Source of the DNA: Saprospiraceae bacterium
GTDB lineage: Bacteria; Bacteroidota; Bacteroidia; Chitinophagales; Saprospiraceae
DNA length: 64,000 bases
Direction: 5' to 3'
Assembly: GCA_016716185.1 (NCBI GenBank)
Contig: JADJWV010000002.1
Location: 2,867,615-2,931,614 of the forward strand
This document shows, one piece after another, positions 54,703 through 64,000 of the stretch. The notes below the pieces were generated by a model, which made no database searches, had not been told where the DNA came from, and was given only the letters and a program-made list of their open reading frames with translations. The position numbers and the translations under genes are program-made. Every line of letters starts with the position of its first letter. Position 1 is the first letter of the stretch.

Positions 54703-55487
54703 AAACCTTCCATCCTTAGATACCGCAACATTTCTATAATTGGGCTGCTCTTTTTTACGACCAAAGGGTCCCAGGCTTTGGTGGAAGGATTAAAAGTCAA
54801 TTTATAAATCTTATTGTCGCTGGCTACAAAGTACATGGCTGATCCATCATCAAGTACACTGGGCCTGCTCAATAAACTCAGATCACTGATTTTTGACAAA
54901 TTAATCTTCGAAGATTCACTTATATATAAACCTTCATTTTTATTTTTATTGAAATTAAATTTTGAACACAAGACATATTCTGTCCCCTGATTTGGAGTCA
55001 GATCACTTGCCTGAAAATCAAAAATACCACCACCCGGTTCCGAACTGGCAACAATTCCAACAGCTTCGAATGCTTCTGAAGCCTTTTGCCTGATTCCCGG
55101 ATCAAGTGGATGCAGATCACTACAGGAATGTTCTATTGCAGCTCTCAGGTCTTTAAAGTTTGCTTGTCTGGTCATGTAAAAAGTCATGGCATGATAATAG
55201 ACTTTTTCTGCAACTTGTTTTGCTGCTTCTTCGGTTCCCACCATGGGAATCAATCCCTGTACAAACTTGTAAAATGCAAAATTAGGAATTCCACTATTCA
55301 AATGAACTCCTCCGGCATCTCCGGCACCCATATATTGATTCTTCACGTGATCTGGCTGCCACAGCCAATGCGTATTGGTAAGTCCTTGTTGAGGATTGGC
55401 CATATTTCTTTGTAGGCCTGTAGGAAAATCCGGATGACCCGAAATTATAATATCCTCACCCAATCCCCAATCATCCCGATCGACCAT
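54657..55487 (-). CDS. M4 peptidase gene, C-lobe fragment
   Basis: A 276-aa frame with the helical C-terminal lobe of a thermolysin-type peptidase: WGLGEDI, TNTHWLWQPDHVKNQYMGAG, DAGGVHLNSGIPNFAFYKF with the His that completes the active site, and YHAMTFYMTRQANFKDLRAA. The propeller part begins after residue 190. The zinc ligands lie in the frame just upstream. Confidence 0.75.
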   Translation of the reverse strand: MVDRDDWGLGEDIIISGHPDFPTGLQRNMANPQQGLTNTHWLWQPDHVKNQYMGAGDAGGVHLNSGIPNFAFYKFVQGLIPMVGTEEAAKQVAEKVYYHAMTFYMTRQANFKDLRAAIEHSCSDLHPLDPGIRQKASEAFEAVGIVASSEPGGGIFDFQASDLTPNQGTEYVLCSKFNFNKNKNEGLYISESSKINLSKISDLSLLSRPSVLDDGSAMYFVASDNKIYKLTFNPSTKAWDPLVVKKSSPIIEMLRYLRMEGFWLFWKNKSKTTMLL

Positions 55488-55702
55488 GACTCCAAAAATA
55501 TCGGCAAACGATTCATTGATGGCACCTGATTCCCCATCGTATTCCAGTCCCTAAGTGGAGTCAATAATACCATGGGTAATTTCATGAGCATTTACATCCA
55601 TGGCTCCGGCGAAATCCATATATCCCTTGCTTATGTTACCATTACCATAGTGAACGGTATTGTCGGCCCAAAAAGCACCTTCGTAATTGGATCCAAAGCT
55701 GA
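55488..55702 (-). pseudogene. M4 peptidase zinc site, interrupted by a TAG codon
   Basis: The reading frame continuing the catalytic domain contains FGSNYEGAFWADNTVHYGNG, then the zinc motif VNAHEITHGII (55572-55586 encodes HEITH) and ESGAINESFADIFG with the third zinc ligand Glu. A TAG stop (55551-55553) lies between HEITH and this Glu. The region is open otherwise. Confidence 0.7.
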
Positions 55703-55948
55703 TCAGCGACCGAACCTACCTCCATTCCCATTTATAGAATTTCTGTTGTGCGTGTTGAGAAAATAATCGTAAACAAGACCAGCATGATAATGCGCAGCGA
55801 CTCCCGCTTTCGGAAAAGTATTGGTACTGCTGGAAATTTGCACAGCAGCTTTAGGATCGCTTCCATTTCGGGCATCTTGTGTCCAAATCACACCTGCAGG
55901 ATTATTCAGTGTAAAATTTCTAATTAAACATAGGTTTGGAAGCATCAA
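55703..55948 (-). CDS. M4 peptidase gene, N-lobe fragment
   Basis: An 81-aa frame: LIRNFTLNNPAGVIWTQDAR then AVQISSSTNTF, AGVAAHYHAGLVYDYF, a typical M4 N-lobe with the A-A-H-x-x-A-x-x-Y-D-Y helix. Frameshifts on both sides. Confidence 0.65.
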   Translation of the reverse strand: MMLPNLCLIRNFTLNNPAGVIWTQDARNGSDPKAAVQISSSTNTFPKAGVAAHYHAGLVYDYFLNTHNRNSINGNGGRFGR

Positions 55949-56735
55949 TCAGGTAAACGTCAGCACCTTCTCTCCAAACATTGATGGTTCGGTCGACATC
56001 CTGAAGGTCTTTCGCGGTAGTGGTTTCGCCACTGAGTATATCTTCGGCATGTGCTTCGCATTGGGGGTATCCATGAGTTTCATTATGATCTCTGGATCTG
56101 CAAAAACCACAATAATTTTTGATACTTTTTAAAACGGTATTGGCTTCCGCATCTACATAAACGACCCATGGAAAAACCCCATCTTTAACTAGTTTGAGCC
56201 GATAAACCAAATTCCATTGGTTCATGCTGCCATTTTTCCAGTATCCTAATTCGCTGGATTTCAAATCATAGCTTGAAGTCGAATTTGAATTCTGCAAAGT
56301 TCCTTCACTTGAATTATTTAAATACTCCTTACCTGTTTGAAAGGCCCGGCTCTCGTCGATGAAGGGTATCCTTTTCTGGTCTGGTAATTCCGCTTTGCCA
56401 TGCGCTAAAACGCTTTGATCTTTATACACATGCAATAAATATTGCCCGGTGAAAACAGGTAATCCAAAATAGGTTTGATCAAATTTTAAATGTTGATTCT
56501 GTTGACCATCCGTTTGGTGTTCGGAAAGTTCGAATCCAACACCGGATTCTGTACCATAGCCAATAAAGAGAGGTAATTGGTTCGATAATTCCTTCCAATG
56601 TTCATCAGATTTTAAATCATTCAACACCGAAAATTGAAAACGACCTGGTATCCCTTCAGGATTTACCTCAAGTGCTTTGTAGTGATGAATCAGTCTGAGA
56701 ACATTGGTTTCAGACAAAGCAGTGTGTCTATCCAA
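55920..56735 (-). CDS. M4 peptidase gene, FTP/PepSY propeptide fragment
   Basis: A 271-aa frame carrying the FTP propeptide (FDQTYFGLPVFTGQYLLHVY, HGKAELPDQ) and a PepSY-like segment (WNLVYRLKLVKDGVFPWVVY). Propeptides of this kind fold and inhibit the peptidase before export. It is joined upstream through an indel near 56785 to a signal peptide MRLFASIIFFYSLLTFSFGQ starting at 56847. The whole gene, 51426-56847, would encode about 1,800 aa and carries at least six frameshifts plus one nonsense codon. Confidence 0.7.
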   Translation of the reverse strand: MDRHTALSETNVLRLIHHYKALEVNPEGIPGRFQFSVLNDLKSDEHWKELSNQLPLFIGYGTESGVGFELSEHQTDGQQNQHLKFDQTYFGLPVFTGQYLLHVYKDQSVLAHGKAELPDQKRIPFIDESRAFQTGKEYLNNSSEGTLQNSNSTSSYDLKSSELGYWKNGSMNQWNLVYRLKLVKDGVFPWVVYVDAEANTVLKSIKNYCGFCRSRDHNETHGYPQCEAHAEDILSGETTTAKDLQDVDRTINVWREGADVYLIDASKPMFN

Positions 56736-57111
56736 AATAACCTGGGTTGCTTGTGTTGAAGCCTTCCTATTTGACGGATGGATTTACCTGTCCAAAACTG
56801 AAGGTTAATAATGAATAAAAAAAGATGATGGAAGCAAATAACCTCATAAGATTTAGTTGATAAGTTTGATAGAAAGCCTAAGGTAAAGAAAATTAAAGAT
56901 AGTAAAAATTTAGTGAATAGATTTGTCATATCTTATTGATATTTAAAACTATATATATATAAATAAAATAAACTTTATTCCTGACTTTGTCTTAACATAG
57001 AGCCTACAAATCGGAATTTATACCAATGAACTTTGGTTGTGCTCAGGATACTCCTTTAGCCCAGAATATAAATCCGATGATGCTTTACTAATAAAGGAAG
57101 CTTGGATCCTG

Positions 57112-57258
57112 TTAGTCGGAAATGCCGATGACGACGGCGTAGGCCTCACCCCGGCCCCCGCCACTGTGCGGAGAGGGGGTTTTGATTTGGGCCCCTTTGG
57201 TTTGTGCAACGATACTAACGTATGTTAGTATCGCGAATAGAGTGATGATTGATTTCAT
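57112..57258 (-). pseudogene. Caspase gene 5'-end remnant
   Basis: A signal peptide (MKSIITLFAILTYVSIVAQ from ATG 57258), the same GC-rich hinge as in K2 (KTPSPHSGGGRGEA) and the first catalytic strand (YAVVIGISD), then an immediate stop. The rest of the caspase is gone. It lies five bases before the end of unit K3. Confidence 0.75.
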
Positions 57259-57263
57259 GAAGC

Positions 57264-57839
57264 TTATTCTTTATTTTGGTCCGGGAAGTATTTTTTCATC
57301 AAGACGTTCCAATTATCTTTTTGATCTTTTAAATGATCCAGATCATGATCATTTTGAATGTTGTCATAATTATTAAATCCTTTTTGGATGGCCTGTTCCA
57401 ATTGTTGGAAAGCTTCATCAGTTTTGTTCAACATACTGAGTGCACATGCTAAATTGAAGTTGGCCATAAAATTTCCAGGGTTTAACTCAATCACTCTGCG
57501 GTTTGCCATCGCGGACTCTTCATATCGCTTCAATTGATTATAGGCCAGTCCCAGTTGAAAATGAGTTTCTGAATTATTCGGATTTACTTCTATGGCCTTA
57601 TTGAATTGTCTCGCGGCATCATCAATACGCTGCGTAAAGATGTATATTTTCCCCAAAGCAATCAACAATTCTACAGCTTTCGGGTTATTTCGAATACCTG
57701 TCAACAAAATGTTTTCAGCATCCTGAATACGATGGGTATTTAAATACACTTCACTTAAAACTCCATAAGACCAGTGATTCAGAGAATCCAGCTGAAGGGA
57801 TATCCGACAGAGGCTGTCAGCATTTTGCAAACGATTCAT
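57264..57839 (-). CDS. TPR fragment of caspase unit K3 (C-terminal)
   Basis: A 191-aa frame with five 34-residue TPRs (LIALGKIYIFTQRIDDAARQ, HFQLGLAYNQLKRYEESAMA) and the same tail as K1 (AIQKGFNNYDNIQND, ending WNVLMKKYFPDQNKE; K1 ends YLDKYFPDHHKD). It has no start of its own and is the last of five frames. Confidence 0.7.
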   Translation of the reverse strand: MNRLQNADSLCRISLQLDSLNHWSYGVLSEVYLNTHRIQDAENILLTGIRNNPKAVELLIALGKIYIFTQRIDDAARQFNKAIEVNPNNSETHFQLGLAYNQLKRYEESAMANRRVIELNPGNFMANFNLACALSMLNKTDEAFQQLEQAIQKGFNNYDNIQNDHDLDHLKDQKDNWNVLMKKYFPDQNKE

Positions 57840-57856
57840 TCTTAGATTTACAAAAG

Positions 57857-58768
57857 CTAATACCTGATAGGCTCTTGAATCATTAGGATATCTTTGTATC
57901 CATTGTTTGCCATTGTTTCTGATTCTGGAAGCCTGTTTAACTGAAGATAGAGAGAAGTAAGATTTATAAGTAGAGGATCTAATGTCGTATCCAGTTGAAA
58001 CGCGGTGGAATAATGTTTTTCAGCTTCGACAAAATTACCAGAACGGGCATAGGTCACTCCCAATGCATTGTGTATACAAGGCTTGCAATATCCCAATTTG
58101 CTGTTATTTAAAATTTTCAAAATTTCATAGCTGCTGAATCAAATTTTTGATTGTTGGCAAAATATTCTCCCCCATTTGTACAATAAATAGGTTGCATTTG
58201 AATCAATTTTGTTCGCTTGTGCCATGGAATTTAATTTTTTCGGACTCATTTTTCATGTAAACATCATTCAGCGCGGTATAAGCCAATACCCAGGATGGCG
58301 TTGTATTGATTGCTAAATTCAAATAATGTTCCGCCGAGTCAAGCTGTTTTAGTGACATTCCGTATAAAGCACCTAAATTCAAATAGACAAAAGACAAATC
58401 AGTCTGCCAATTGAGTGCCTCCCAATAATAATTTATCATTATAGAAACCACATTCTTATCCGAAATGGTTAAGGTGCCTAATTTTGTATTCAATGCCCCT
58501 ATTGAAACTGTTTTCCAAAATAGTGTTGCCGTGCTTTCAACGACTTGTACATATAATGTTGGGAACCCAGAAGTGCAGACGCTCTTTCCAAATATTTCGG
58601 GTAGGTTCCGTACTCCTGACTCTTCTGCTTCTGATTGATAATGAGATTCGCTTCAATGTCAGATTTTAATAATGCATTTATAACTTGTTGGGCATCATCC
58701 TGTAAAGCTGCTGCATAATTGCGCTTCATGGTGGCATACAATCGTTCTAGTTTAGGTTCATTGATCAA
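57857..58768 (-). pseudogene. TPR middle part of caspase unit K3, multiply frameshifted
   Basis: Three short frames in succession: 58499-58768 (KLERLYATMKRNYAAALQDD, LLGSQHYMYKSLKARQHYF, the conserved helical block), 58203-58493 (LNLGALYGMSLKQLDSAEHY) and 57857-58120 (NALGVTYARSGNFVEAEKHY). In order they align with the K1 TPR protein. Each junction is a small indel. Confidence 0.7.
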
Positions 58769-58823
58769 TTGTTGATAATACGCCTCTGCACATGCTTCTG
58801 CAGGTTCTAAAAATATTTTTCTT

Positions 58824-59780
58824 TTAATGTTTTCTTGAAAAGTGCATACACTCCTTTTGTAGTAGTATCCAATTTAGATAAAACATCTTCTTCAATTCCC
58901 TGGATTCGATGGCACTCAACATCTGCATTTGATTTGTTTTGCCGGATTTTAGCGCAGCCAGTAAGGTTTCATCAACACCAGCCAATCGTTCATTCCTGTT
59001 ACCCACAGTCATGGGCACCTGGCTGACGGGAGCGACTTCTTTGGATACATGATCCTCCAGGTATCTTCCAACTTCCTGCAACGAAATCCATAAATCATTG
59101 TTGTTATCTGCCATGCCATACAAGGCCTCGAGTAGGTGATACGAGAAAGCACCGCGCCCTCCGCCCCACTGTTCGCCTTCGATGCTGTATTCATTCGGCT
59201 GACAAGACATGATCTTGATCTCATTTCCAAATTGTTTTGCGAGATTGGCTGCGGTGGCCTGAGATCCTCCAACCGAGCTACCCGCAAGTGTACCCGAACG
59301 GCAGGCATCGGTGATCACAATAACTTTGGCTTTATTTTGTATCGAAAGTGTGGACACTACTTCCTGCAACATTGGCAAAGCAAAGGCACCACCCGCCATA
59401 TATACACTTGCAGGTGCATCCCAGCACAAAAGAAATCCGGGTTGTGTCAAACTTTTTTCGACATCTCCGTGTCCTGAAAAATAAATAATGGCCTGATCTC
59501 CTTCTTTGCAAACTTCCCACAACCAGTCCAAAGCATTGGCAAATTGCGCCATGGTGGCATCTTTATTGATCAGAACTTTTAAATGGTCGGGATCGAGTTT
59601 GCCGCCGCATTGGATCGAAATAACCGCAAAGGCTTCTGCATCTTTATCTGCAAAGCGAAGATCGGGTATACCGATCCTGGTAATCGGAGATGCCGACGAC
59701 GACGGCGTAGGCGTTTTTAGTGATAGTTGCTGGTTGATAGTTGATAGCGGTGAGCACCCTTTGATTTGGTGTATATGCAA
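58824..59780 (-). CDS. Caspase unit K3, catalytic domain
   Basis: A 318-aa frame with a nearly complete caspase domain: DKDAEAFAVISIQCGGKLDP, catalytic His in IIYFSGHGDVE, catalytic Cys in VITDACRSG, then EIKIMSCQPNEYSIEGEQWG. The first 40 residues are out of frame. The true start is ATG 59814 (MKDIFILMLPFLAY signal peptide), followed by a hinge of heptanucleotide repeats and YAVVGISDYQD before a frameshift near 59680. At the 3' end the frame runs on past the caspase end into the TPR start (LKSGKTNQMQMLSAIES, equivalent to the K1 junction), supporting an original fusion. Confidence 0.75.
   Translation of the reverse strand: MHIHQIKGCSPLSTINQQLSLKTPTPSSSASPITRIGIPDLRFADKDAEAFAVISIQCGGKLDPDHLKVLINKDATMAQFANALDWLWEVCKEGDQAIIYFSGHGDVEKSLTQPGFLLCWDAPASVYMAGGAFALPMLQEVVSTLSIQNKAKVIVITDACRSGTLAGSSVGGSQATAANLAKQFGNEIKIMSCQPNEYSIEGEQWGGGRGAFSYHLLEALYGMADNNNDLWISLQEVGRYLEDHVSKEVAPVSQVPMTVGNRNERLAGVDETLLAALKSGKTNQMQMLSAIESRELKKMFYLNWILLQKECMHFSRKH
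59721..59748. repeat. Heptanucleotide repeat array inside the K3 hinge
   Basis: Units tgatagt, tgctggt, tgatagt and tgatagc, located between the signal peptide and the caspase domain of K3. The equivalent place in K4 also holds heptamers. Confidence 0.65.
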
Positions 59781-59889
59781 GAAACGGCAACATTAAAATG
59801 AATATGTCTTTCATAATTATGTTCTATTAGCCTTCCAATTTATTGGGGAAGTATCTTATTTGAAATTTAATAGAAATTCAGAAACGTTT

Positions 59890-61073
59890 TTATGTATAAT
59901 TCCTTTGTAAGTGTTGGAATTTTGGGAGCATCCAGGCTGAGTACATATTTGGGAAATTGGTCTTTAATATCCAGTAAGTTGCCAAACCCACGGTTACGTG
60001 TTTCTTATCCAGGATTAAATAACAGACCAGAATGTATCCTGCCTTCACCATTTTTAGTCGCAATAAATCAACTTCTTTTGGTGGTTTGAAGACGCCCATT
60101 TTAATATCTAGTTACATATTCCTTAATTGGTTATAAACTACATTTTCCAATAATTTTTGAATCTCATTTATTCTAAATCCTATGATGGAATTTCCGCAAT
60201 CCCATCTATTTAAAGTAATACTTTTCCTCAATTTAAAAATCTTCTACTTTTATATCCTATCTTGTACCTTATGAATAAAAAATGACTGTTGAATAAAATC
60301 AAGATAATCCGCACGGTGTTCGGAGATATGGTAAGTTTCTGGGATTTTAAAAAAATCAGCTATTTTCTTCGTGAGATACGATGCTTCTAAATTATCAGCA
60401 AGATACCTGATTAAATTTTCGAGAAAAGCAACATTGCGAATGTTGTACCGTTTAATGACATCCTTATAAAGAATCGCGGCATAAATATTGGATAAATAAT
60501 CGTACACTATATGCTCCCTGAAGAGGCAGGTGGATTAAAATTCGGAAATGCCTCCCAAATCTCGAAGGTTCATAAACTTTCTGAAACTATCGTTTAGATC
60601 ATGAAATCCGCAGAAATTCAACATAAGATGAATTGTTTACCTGGATTTCCGACATACCTTCCGCTTTTAATAAGGTAGCCAGTTCACGCGACAACAAATT
60701 GGCGTTGCTACCCGTAATGTAAATATCAAAATGACTATTCGAATACAACTGAAGGGCTCTCAAATTCCTGAATGTCCTGTGTTTTACATCAATGAAAATT
60801 GCATTTTTCCAGGCTTTTATCAGGAATTGTTGATCTGTACTTGATTAAATCTTATAATTCTGATTTGATCGAAATCATCTTTTCTTTATCAATATAAATA
60901 ATATTGATGTTGGCGTCAGATTTTTGCATTTTATCAATCAGCTGAAGCTTGGCGATATAACTTTTACCAAATTCCGACGTTGTCCAGTTAATACCTTGAT
61001 GATTGGTTTAGCCTATAAATGGCGTTATCCTGTCGAGATAAATGGGTCTTTCAATATTTGAATATTTGTCCAT
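59890..61073 (-). pseudogene. Decayed AAA ATPase of the DUF4143 type
   Basis: Starts at ATG 61073 (DKYSNIERPIYLDRITPFIG) and can be followed through several frames. Visible are a damaged P-loop region (FGKSYIAKLQLIDKMQKSD), the strand IYIDKEKMIS, the Walker/sensor region (IFIDVKHRT, then FDIYITGSNANLLSRELATL), the DUF4143 helix block (NIAAILYKDVIKRYNIRNV-like, 60250-60507) and the C-terminal YILVCYLILDKK. Multiple stops and frameshifts make it inactive. Such ATPases are common single genes, often of uncertain or antitoxin-like role. Confidence 0.65.
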
Positions 61074-61139
61074 AGTTTTAACTATAATGCAAATATAATT
61101 ATATAAGTTGTAATGTTTTCATCATAATGAATGTTTTTT

Positions 61140-61640
61140 GTTGGCTCAACCATTTGGTATTTTTCTTATAAATTATTCATATTCAGTTTATTAATTCGAC
61201 TGGCAGGAGCACCATTTGCCTTCCCATTCATGCTTATGTAAGGGGGTATAACCAGGCAATGTGTCAAGAATGCTTTTACCGGCAATCACATCAACAACCA
61301 AGCAAAGAAGGGATGCGAGTTGCTGGTTGCCTGCCTGACCGGTAGACAGGTTCGTTGCTGGTTGTGTGACGCGCCTTTTTGTTGGGCTGAAAGACACCGG
61401 AATAGCAAACAAGTAAAGACAATTTTCTCATCAGTTTTATTTCCGCTGGTTATCCTTTGCCCGGTATCCGGGTAACAACGTCGTAATACTTCGGAAAATG
61501 CTCACACCAGAGCCCCGACCATCCGTTTCGCGGATGGGGTTGAGGAGAGGGTCGCAGAGAGAGATTTGCCATTAATCCAACTAAGATGGCTTTGATTTGT
61601 AGAGCGATTGCCTTTTCCAAACACGGGTTGACGCTTTTTC
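61140..61640. other. Unassigned stretch with degenerate repeat pieces
   Basis: No convincing gene. Contains a palindromic piece around acctgtctaccggtcaggcagg-type sequence (near 61335-61355), ttgctggttg-type heptamer traces, and a fragment like the GC-rich hinge repeat (near 61505-61555, gaccatccgtttcgcggatg). Confidence 0.4.
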
Positions 61641-63099
61641 AGCGGCTCGTTTGTGCATAAGCATGCCTGTTGACAGGCCACCACGGTTCGTTGCAGGTAT
61701 ATGACCGAATCAGCGCCATAAGCGCGCCTTCTCCGTTGACCAAAGCCAATGATGGGACGACGGGAGCTCTCACATTTTTGAAATCATCTTTCGTTCTCTT
61801 CGTAATAGCAAATACTGCCTGTTCTGAATGAACGGAAGCCACCAATGGACGCAGCTGTCCAACATTTCCCATCAACCTCACGGCGTTACCGGCCGAGAAA
61901 TTTTGTGCCGTTTCTTTGGTTCAATTCAAAAGCCTTATCAGCATGGCCGTGGTCATCCATGCGCTTCAAATCTGACAGTTGAAGAGCCTTATCCCCTTCA
62001 CTTTCGCTTGGCTGCTTTTCGCCTGCGGCGTGTCGTTTTTGAAGTAAAGCTAATTTCGCCAATAAAGCCTTCAAATCATCGACTCTATCATGACTTTCAC
62101 TGACGCTGATGGCAAGGTTAAATTCAATAAGTCACCGAGCACGCAGGAGAGGTTGGCATAAATGCTTATCCTTCTACCGGATGAGAAAGCTCTCTTCCTA
62201 TTGGCAGATAGTATTATTTTGCTCGTTCATATTCTCCTTCAATTCTCCCAGAGGCATTTCCAAATGTCAACTACATTCATAGGCTTTTATGGAACCTTTG
62301 GGTCTTTCCATTTCGATAAAAACTTGCTAACATATAACTGGTTCCAGTACCTTGCCGAATCGGGCTTACAATTTGCTCATTGCCCCCAAATCCAATTATA
62401 GGGTTTAAAAAGCTAGAATCGTTGATATTTTTATGATAATAAATTGTTTTCTTGCCTTAAACTCGATACTTTAAGTGCCTGTATAAAACCAAGCCTTCTT
62501 GGTGAGGATTCACACCTTTTAAAATCATTGTCATACTTTTCCTCGATTTGAATGGATACAGTATGTCCATTTCTATACTCAACAATAAAACCACTGCTGT
62601 CCATTTTCCAACGACTTCCCCAGCCACTTTCTTTTCGGATGTAAGCCCAGCGTTTATGCTGTCCGGTTAATTTTTTCCTTGAAAAAAGTCATCGCCTTAA
62701 AGTATTCGCTAACTTTTAAATCGTGGTAGGCATAGTGCTTTTCACCCAGAATTTCATTTGCCCGTTGGAAATAACCGGGTGATTGGTCATATCGAACGGT
62801 TTGCCCGCGCGACTGCTCAGGACATCAGATTTATCTTTAACTTGCTTTGTTGATGATGGTCTGCCCTCTTGGCGGCGAGCGCCGCTGCCAACTTCCGCTT
62901 CATAATTGAGAGCGAAGGAGCTTCCCTGTCGTTGGAGCAGGCTTCTGAAATAGTCATCGGCTGCTTCGTCGGTGGGTTGAAGCAGGTGCCCGCTGTCTAA
63001 TGCCACCAGGAACTGGGCGTACAGCCGCCGCTTTGCATCGTGTCGGCTAAAACAGCAAAGGCTTTCCCACACCCTTGTTTTTAACGATCTAACATTCAT
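61640..63099 (-). pseudogene. TPR half of caspase unit K4, strongly decayed
   Basis: Minus-strand frames retain pieces of the conserved block (QPTDEAADDYFRSLLQ at 62716-63099; LGEKHYAYHDLKVSEYFKAM near 62650-62750, equivalent to HYMFKQLQARKLFF of K1) and TPR-like pieces (GEYERAK near 62240, ALLAKLALLQKRH at 61886-62074). GC content is visibly higher than in K1-K3. An open frame of about 85 codons ending at 62431 (KRWAYIRKESGWGSRWKMD) is not recognised. Confidence 0.5.
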
Positions 63100-63149
63100 G
63101 AAGGACGCTGCTGTTTTCCTGTTTGGCCTTCCACATAGCCAGTGCGTTG

Positions 63150-64000
63150 TTATTTGACGCTAGTCAGCCGCGAGTGTATGGGGCCGTTTAAATGGCACTT
63201 GGCTCTAGAGAAGCGCTGCCTCGAAAAATCCACGGTCTTCAAATTGTGGCGCATGATTCCGGTCAACGGTAGGGATCCGTTGCCATCGGCGAAGACCGTA
63301 CAATGCATCTTCCAAATGGTAGGAAAAGCAGCCACGGCCCCACGCCCACTGCTCACCTTCAGGGGAATGCTCCTCTGGTTGGCAGCTCATTATCTTGATT
63401 TCGTTGGCAAACTGCTGCGAAAGCTGCATCATGATCACCTTCGTGCCGTTCACGATACATGCCGCCAACTTTCCGCATGGCAGGCATCGGTGATAACGAT
63501 GACACTGATTCTCGGACGGGGTGCTGAGGATGAAACTTGTAGGTAGTTCAGCGAGAAGGCACCGGCGCCATAAACTGCAGGCGAGAGTCGCCGAGCCGAG
63601 CAAGATGGCTTAGGTTAAACTTCGTGACCCGCTCCACGTCACCATGTCCACGCACTGAAATAGATGAAGGCTCCCGATCACCGGGCTTACTGGCACTCAG
63701 CAGGCCAGATCCCAGCGACACAATCATCTGGGCATTGGTGGCAGCTGCGTTTTCAAGCAAAGACGATATTGGAGTCAGGCAGTTCACTGACCACTCCACG
63801 GTGACGCAGCCACTGAATAAACGCCCGTGCGTCCCGGTCGGCGTATTTCAAATGCAGGAATAACGGGGTCTGATAGTCGGAGATGCCAAGGCTGACGGCG
63901 TAGGTTTTAGATAACAGTTGCTGGTTGTTAGATGTTAGTTCTGTTACCCGCTTTGGATTTGAGCAAGAACTAACATATGTTGGTACTAATAAAATGATGC
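63150..64000 (-). pseudogene. Caspase domain of unit K4, decayed and cut by the window end
   Basis: Recognisable in order: TYAVSLGISDYQTP, then YADRDARAF, the His motif VRGHGDVER, the Cys motif VITDACHA, and QFANEIKIMSCQPEE with FSYHLEDALYG. Stops and shifts separate them, and the active-site surroundings are altered (CRSG is lost). The signal peptide start appears to lie beyond position 64000. Confidence 0.7.
63906..63947. repeat. Heptanucleotide repeat array inside the K4 hinge
   Basis: Six units: tttagat, aacagtt, gctggtt, gttagat, gttagtt, ctgttac. It occupies the hinge between signal peptide and caspase strand, as in K3. Confidence 0.6.

Noticed and set aside
62162..62401. Plus-strand frame of 79 codons in the K4 region
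   Set aside because: No recognisable motif, and the opposite strand carries remnants of the TPR gene.

Overview
The window looks like a chromosomal segment of a Bacteroidota bacterium, most likely of the Saprospiria/Chitinophagia side. The pointers are an atpB-E-F-H-A-G cluster without atpD/atpC, Por-type (T9SS) C-terminal sorting domains, TAnnTTTG promoter -7 elements, a periplasmic beta-propeller/Y_Y_Y histidine kinase, and many lipoproteins. The lineage is inferred from gene content only. No tRNA, rRNA or CRISPR array was seen.

Layout. Positions 1-2.5 kb hold a frameshifted lipoprotein gene, a sugar-nucleotidyltransferase and a decayed T9SS fragment. Positions 2.77-8.33 kb (minus strand) hold the intact F1Fo ATP synthase operon. 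Positions 8.5-15.3 kb are a mixed region: a small DUF2188-like gene paired with a TIR/nucleotide-binding-like gene, a TonB-domain protein, a class C beta-lactamase-fold hydrolase, a 140-bp tandem repeat, a small HExxH membrane protein, a YceI protein and a T9SS-exported protein.

Positions 15.5-36.3 kb and 47.7-64 kb are the striking part. This is a multigene array on the minus strand of two secreted, caspase-clan gene types. Five are signal peptide-TPR-CHAT genes (A 15.5-19.0, B 22.9-26.1, C 26.4-29.4, D 30.0-32.9, E 33.2-36.3 kb). Four are signal peptide-caspase-TPR units (K1 19.9-22.6, K2 48.9-51.4, K3 57.3-59.8, K4 about 61.6 kb to past the window end). There are also several fragments. 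Only E is an uninterrupted TPR-CHAT gene, and K1 is the best-preserved caspase unit. The others carry one or more single-base indels, while the ATP synthase, the IS copy-1 transposase and the sensor kinase are intact. CHAT C-termini are almost identical between paralogues, whereas the TPR halves diverge. The spacers are built from repeated modules that include the last codons of the CHAT genes, so the array appears to evolve by recombination and gene conversion.

Positions 36.4-47.6 kb separate the two halves. They hold a lipoprotein, two near-identical IS5-type elements (TTAA and TTTA target duplications), an outer-membrane-like protein with a small Cys-rich partner, three tandem paralogues of an unrecognised secreted Cys-rich family plus a fourth Cys-containing protein, and a two-component pair (propeller histidine kinase and LuxR-type regulator). 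Between K2 and K3 lies a large, heavily frameshifted M4 (thermolysin-like) peptidase gene with tandem Ig/cadherin-like repeats and a T9SS tail.

Dispersed arrays of a degenerate heptanucleotide repeat (NNNNGCT/AGCNNAA type) occur in intergenic regions and inside the hinge of two caspase genes. How the parts work together is inference. The TPR-CHAT and caspase-TPR proteins look like envelope-located, TPR-sensed cysteine proteases forming a diversifying paralogue array, perhaps for recognition or defence.
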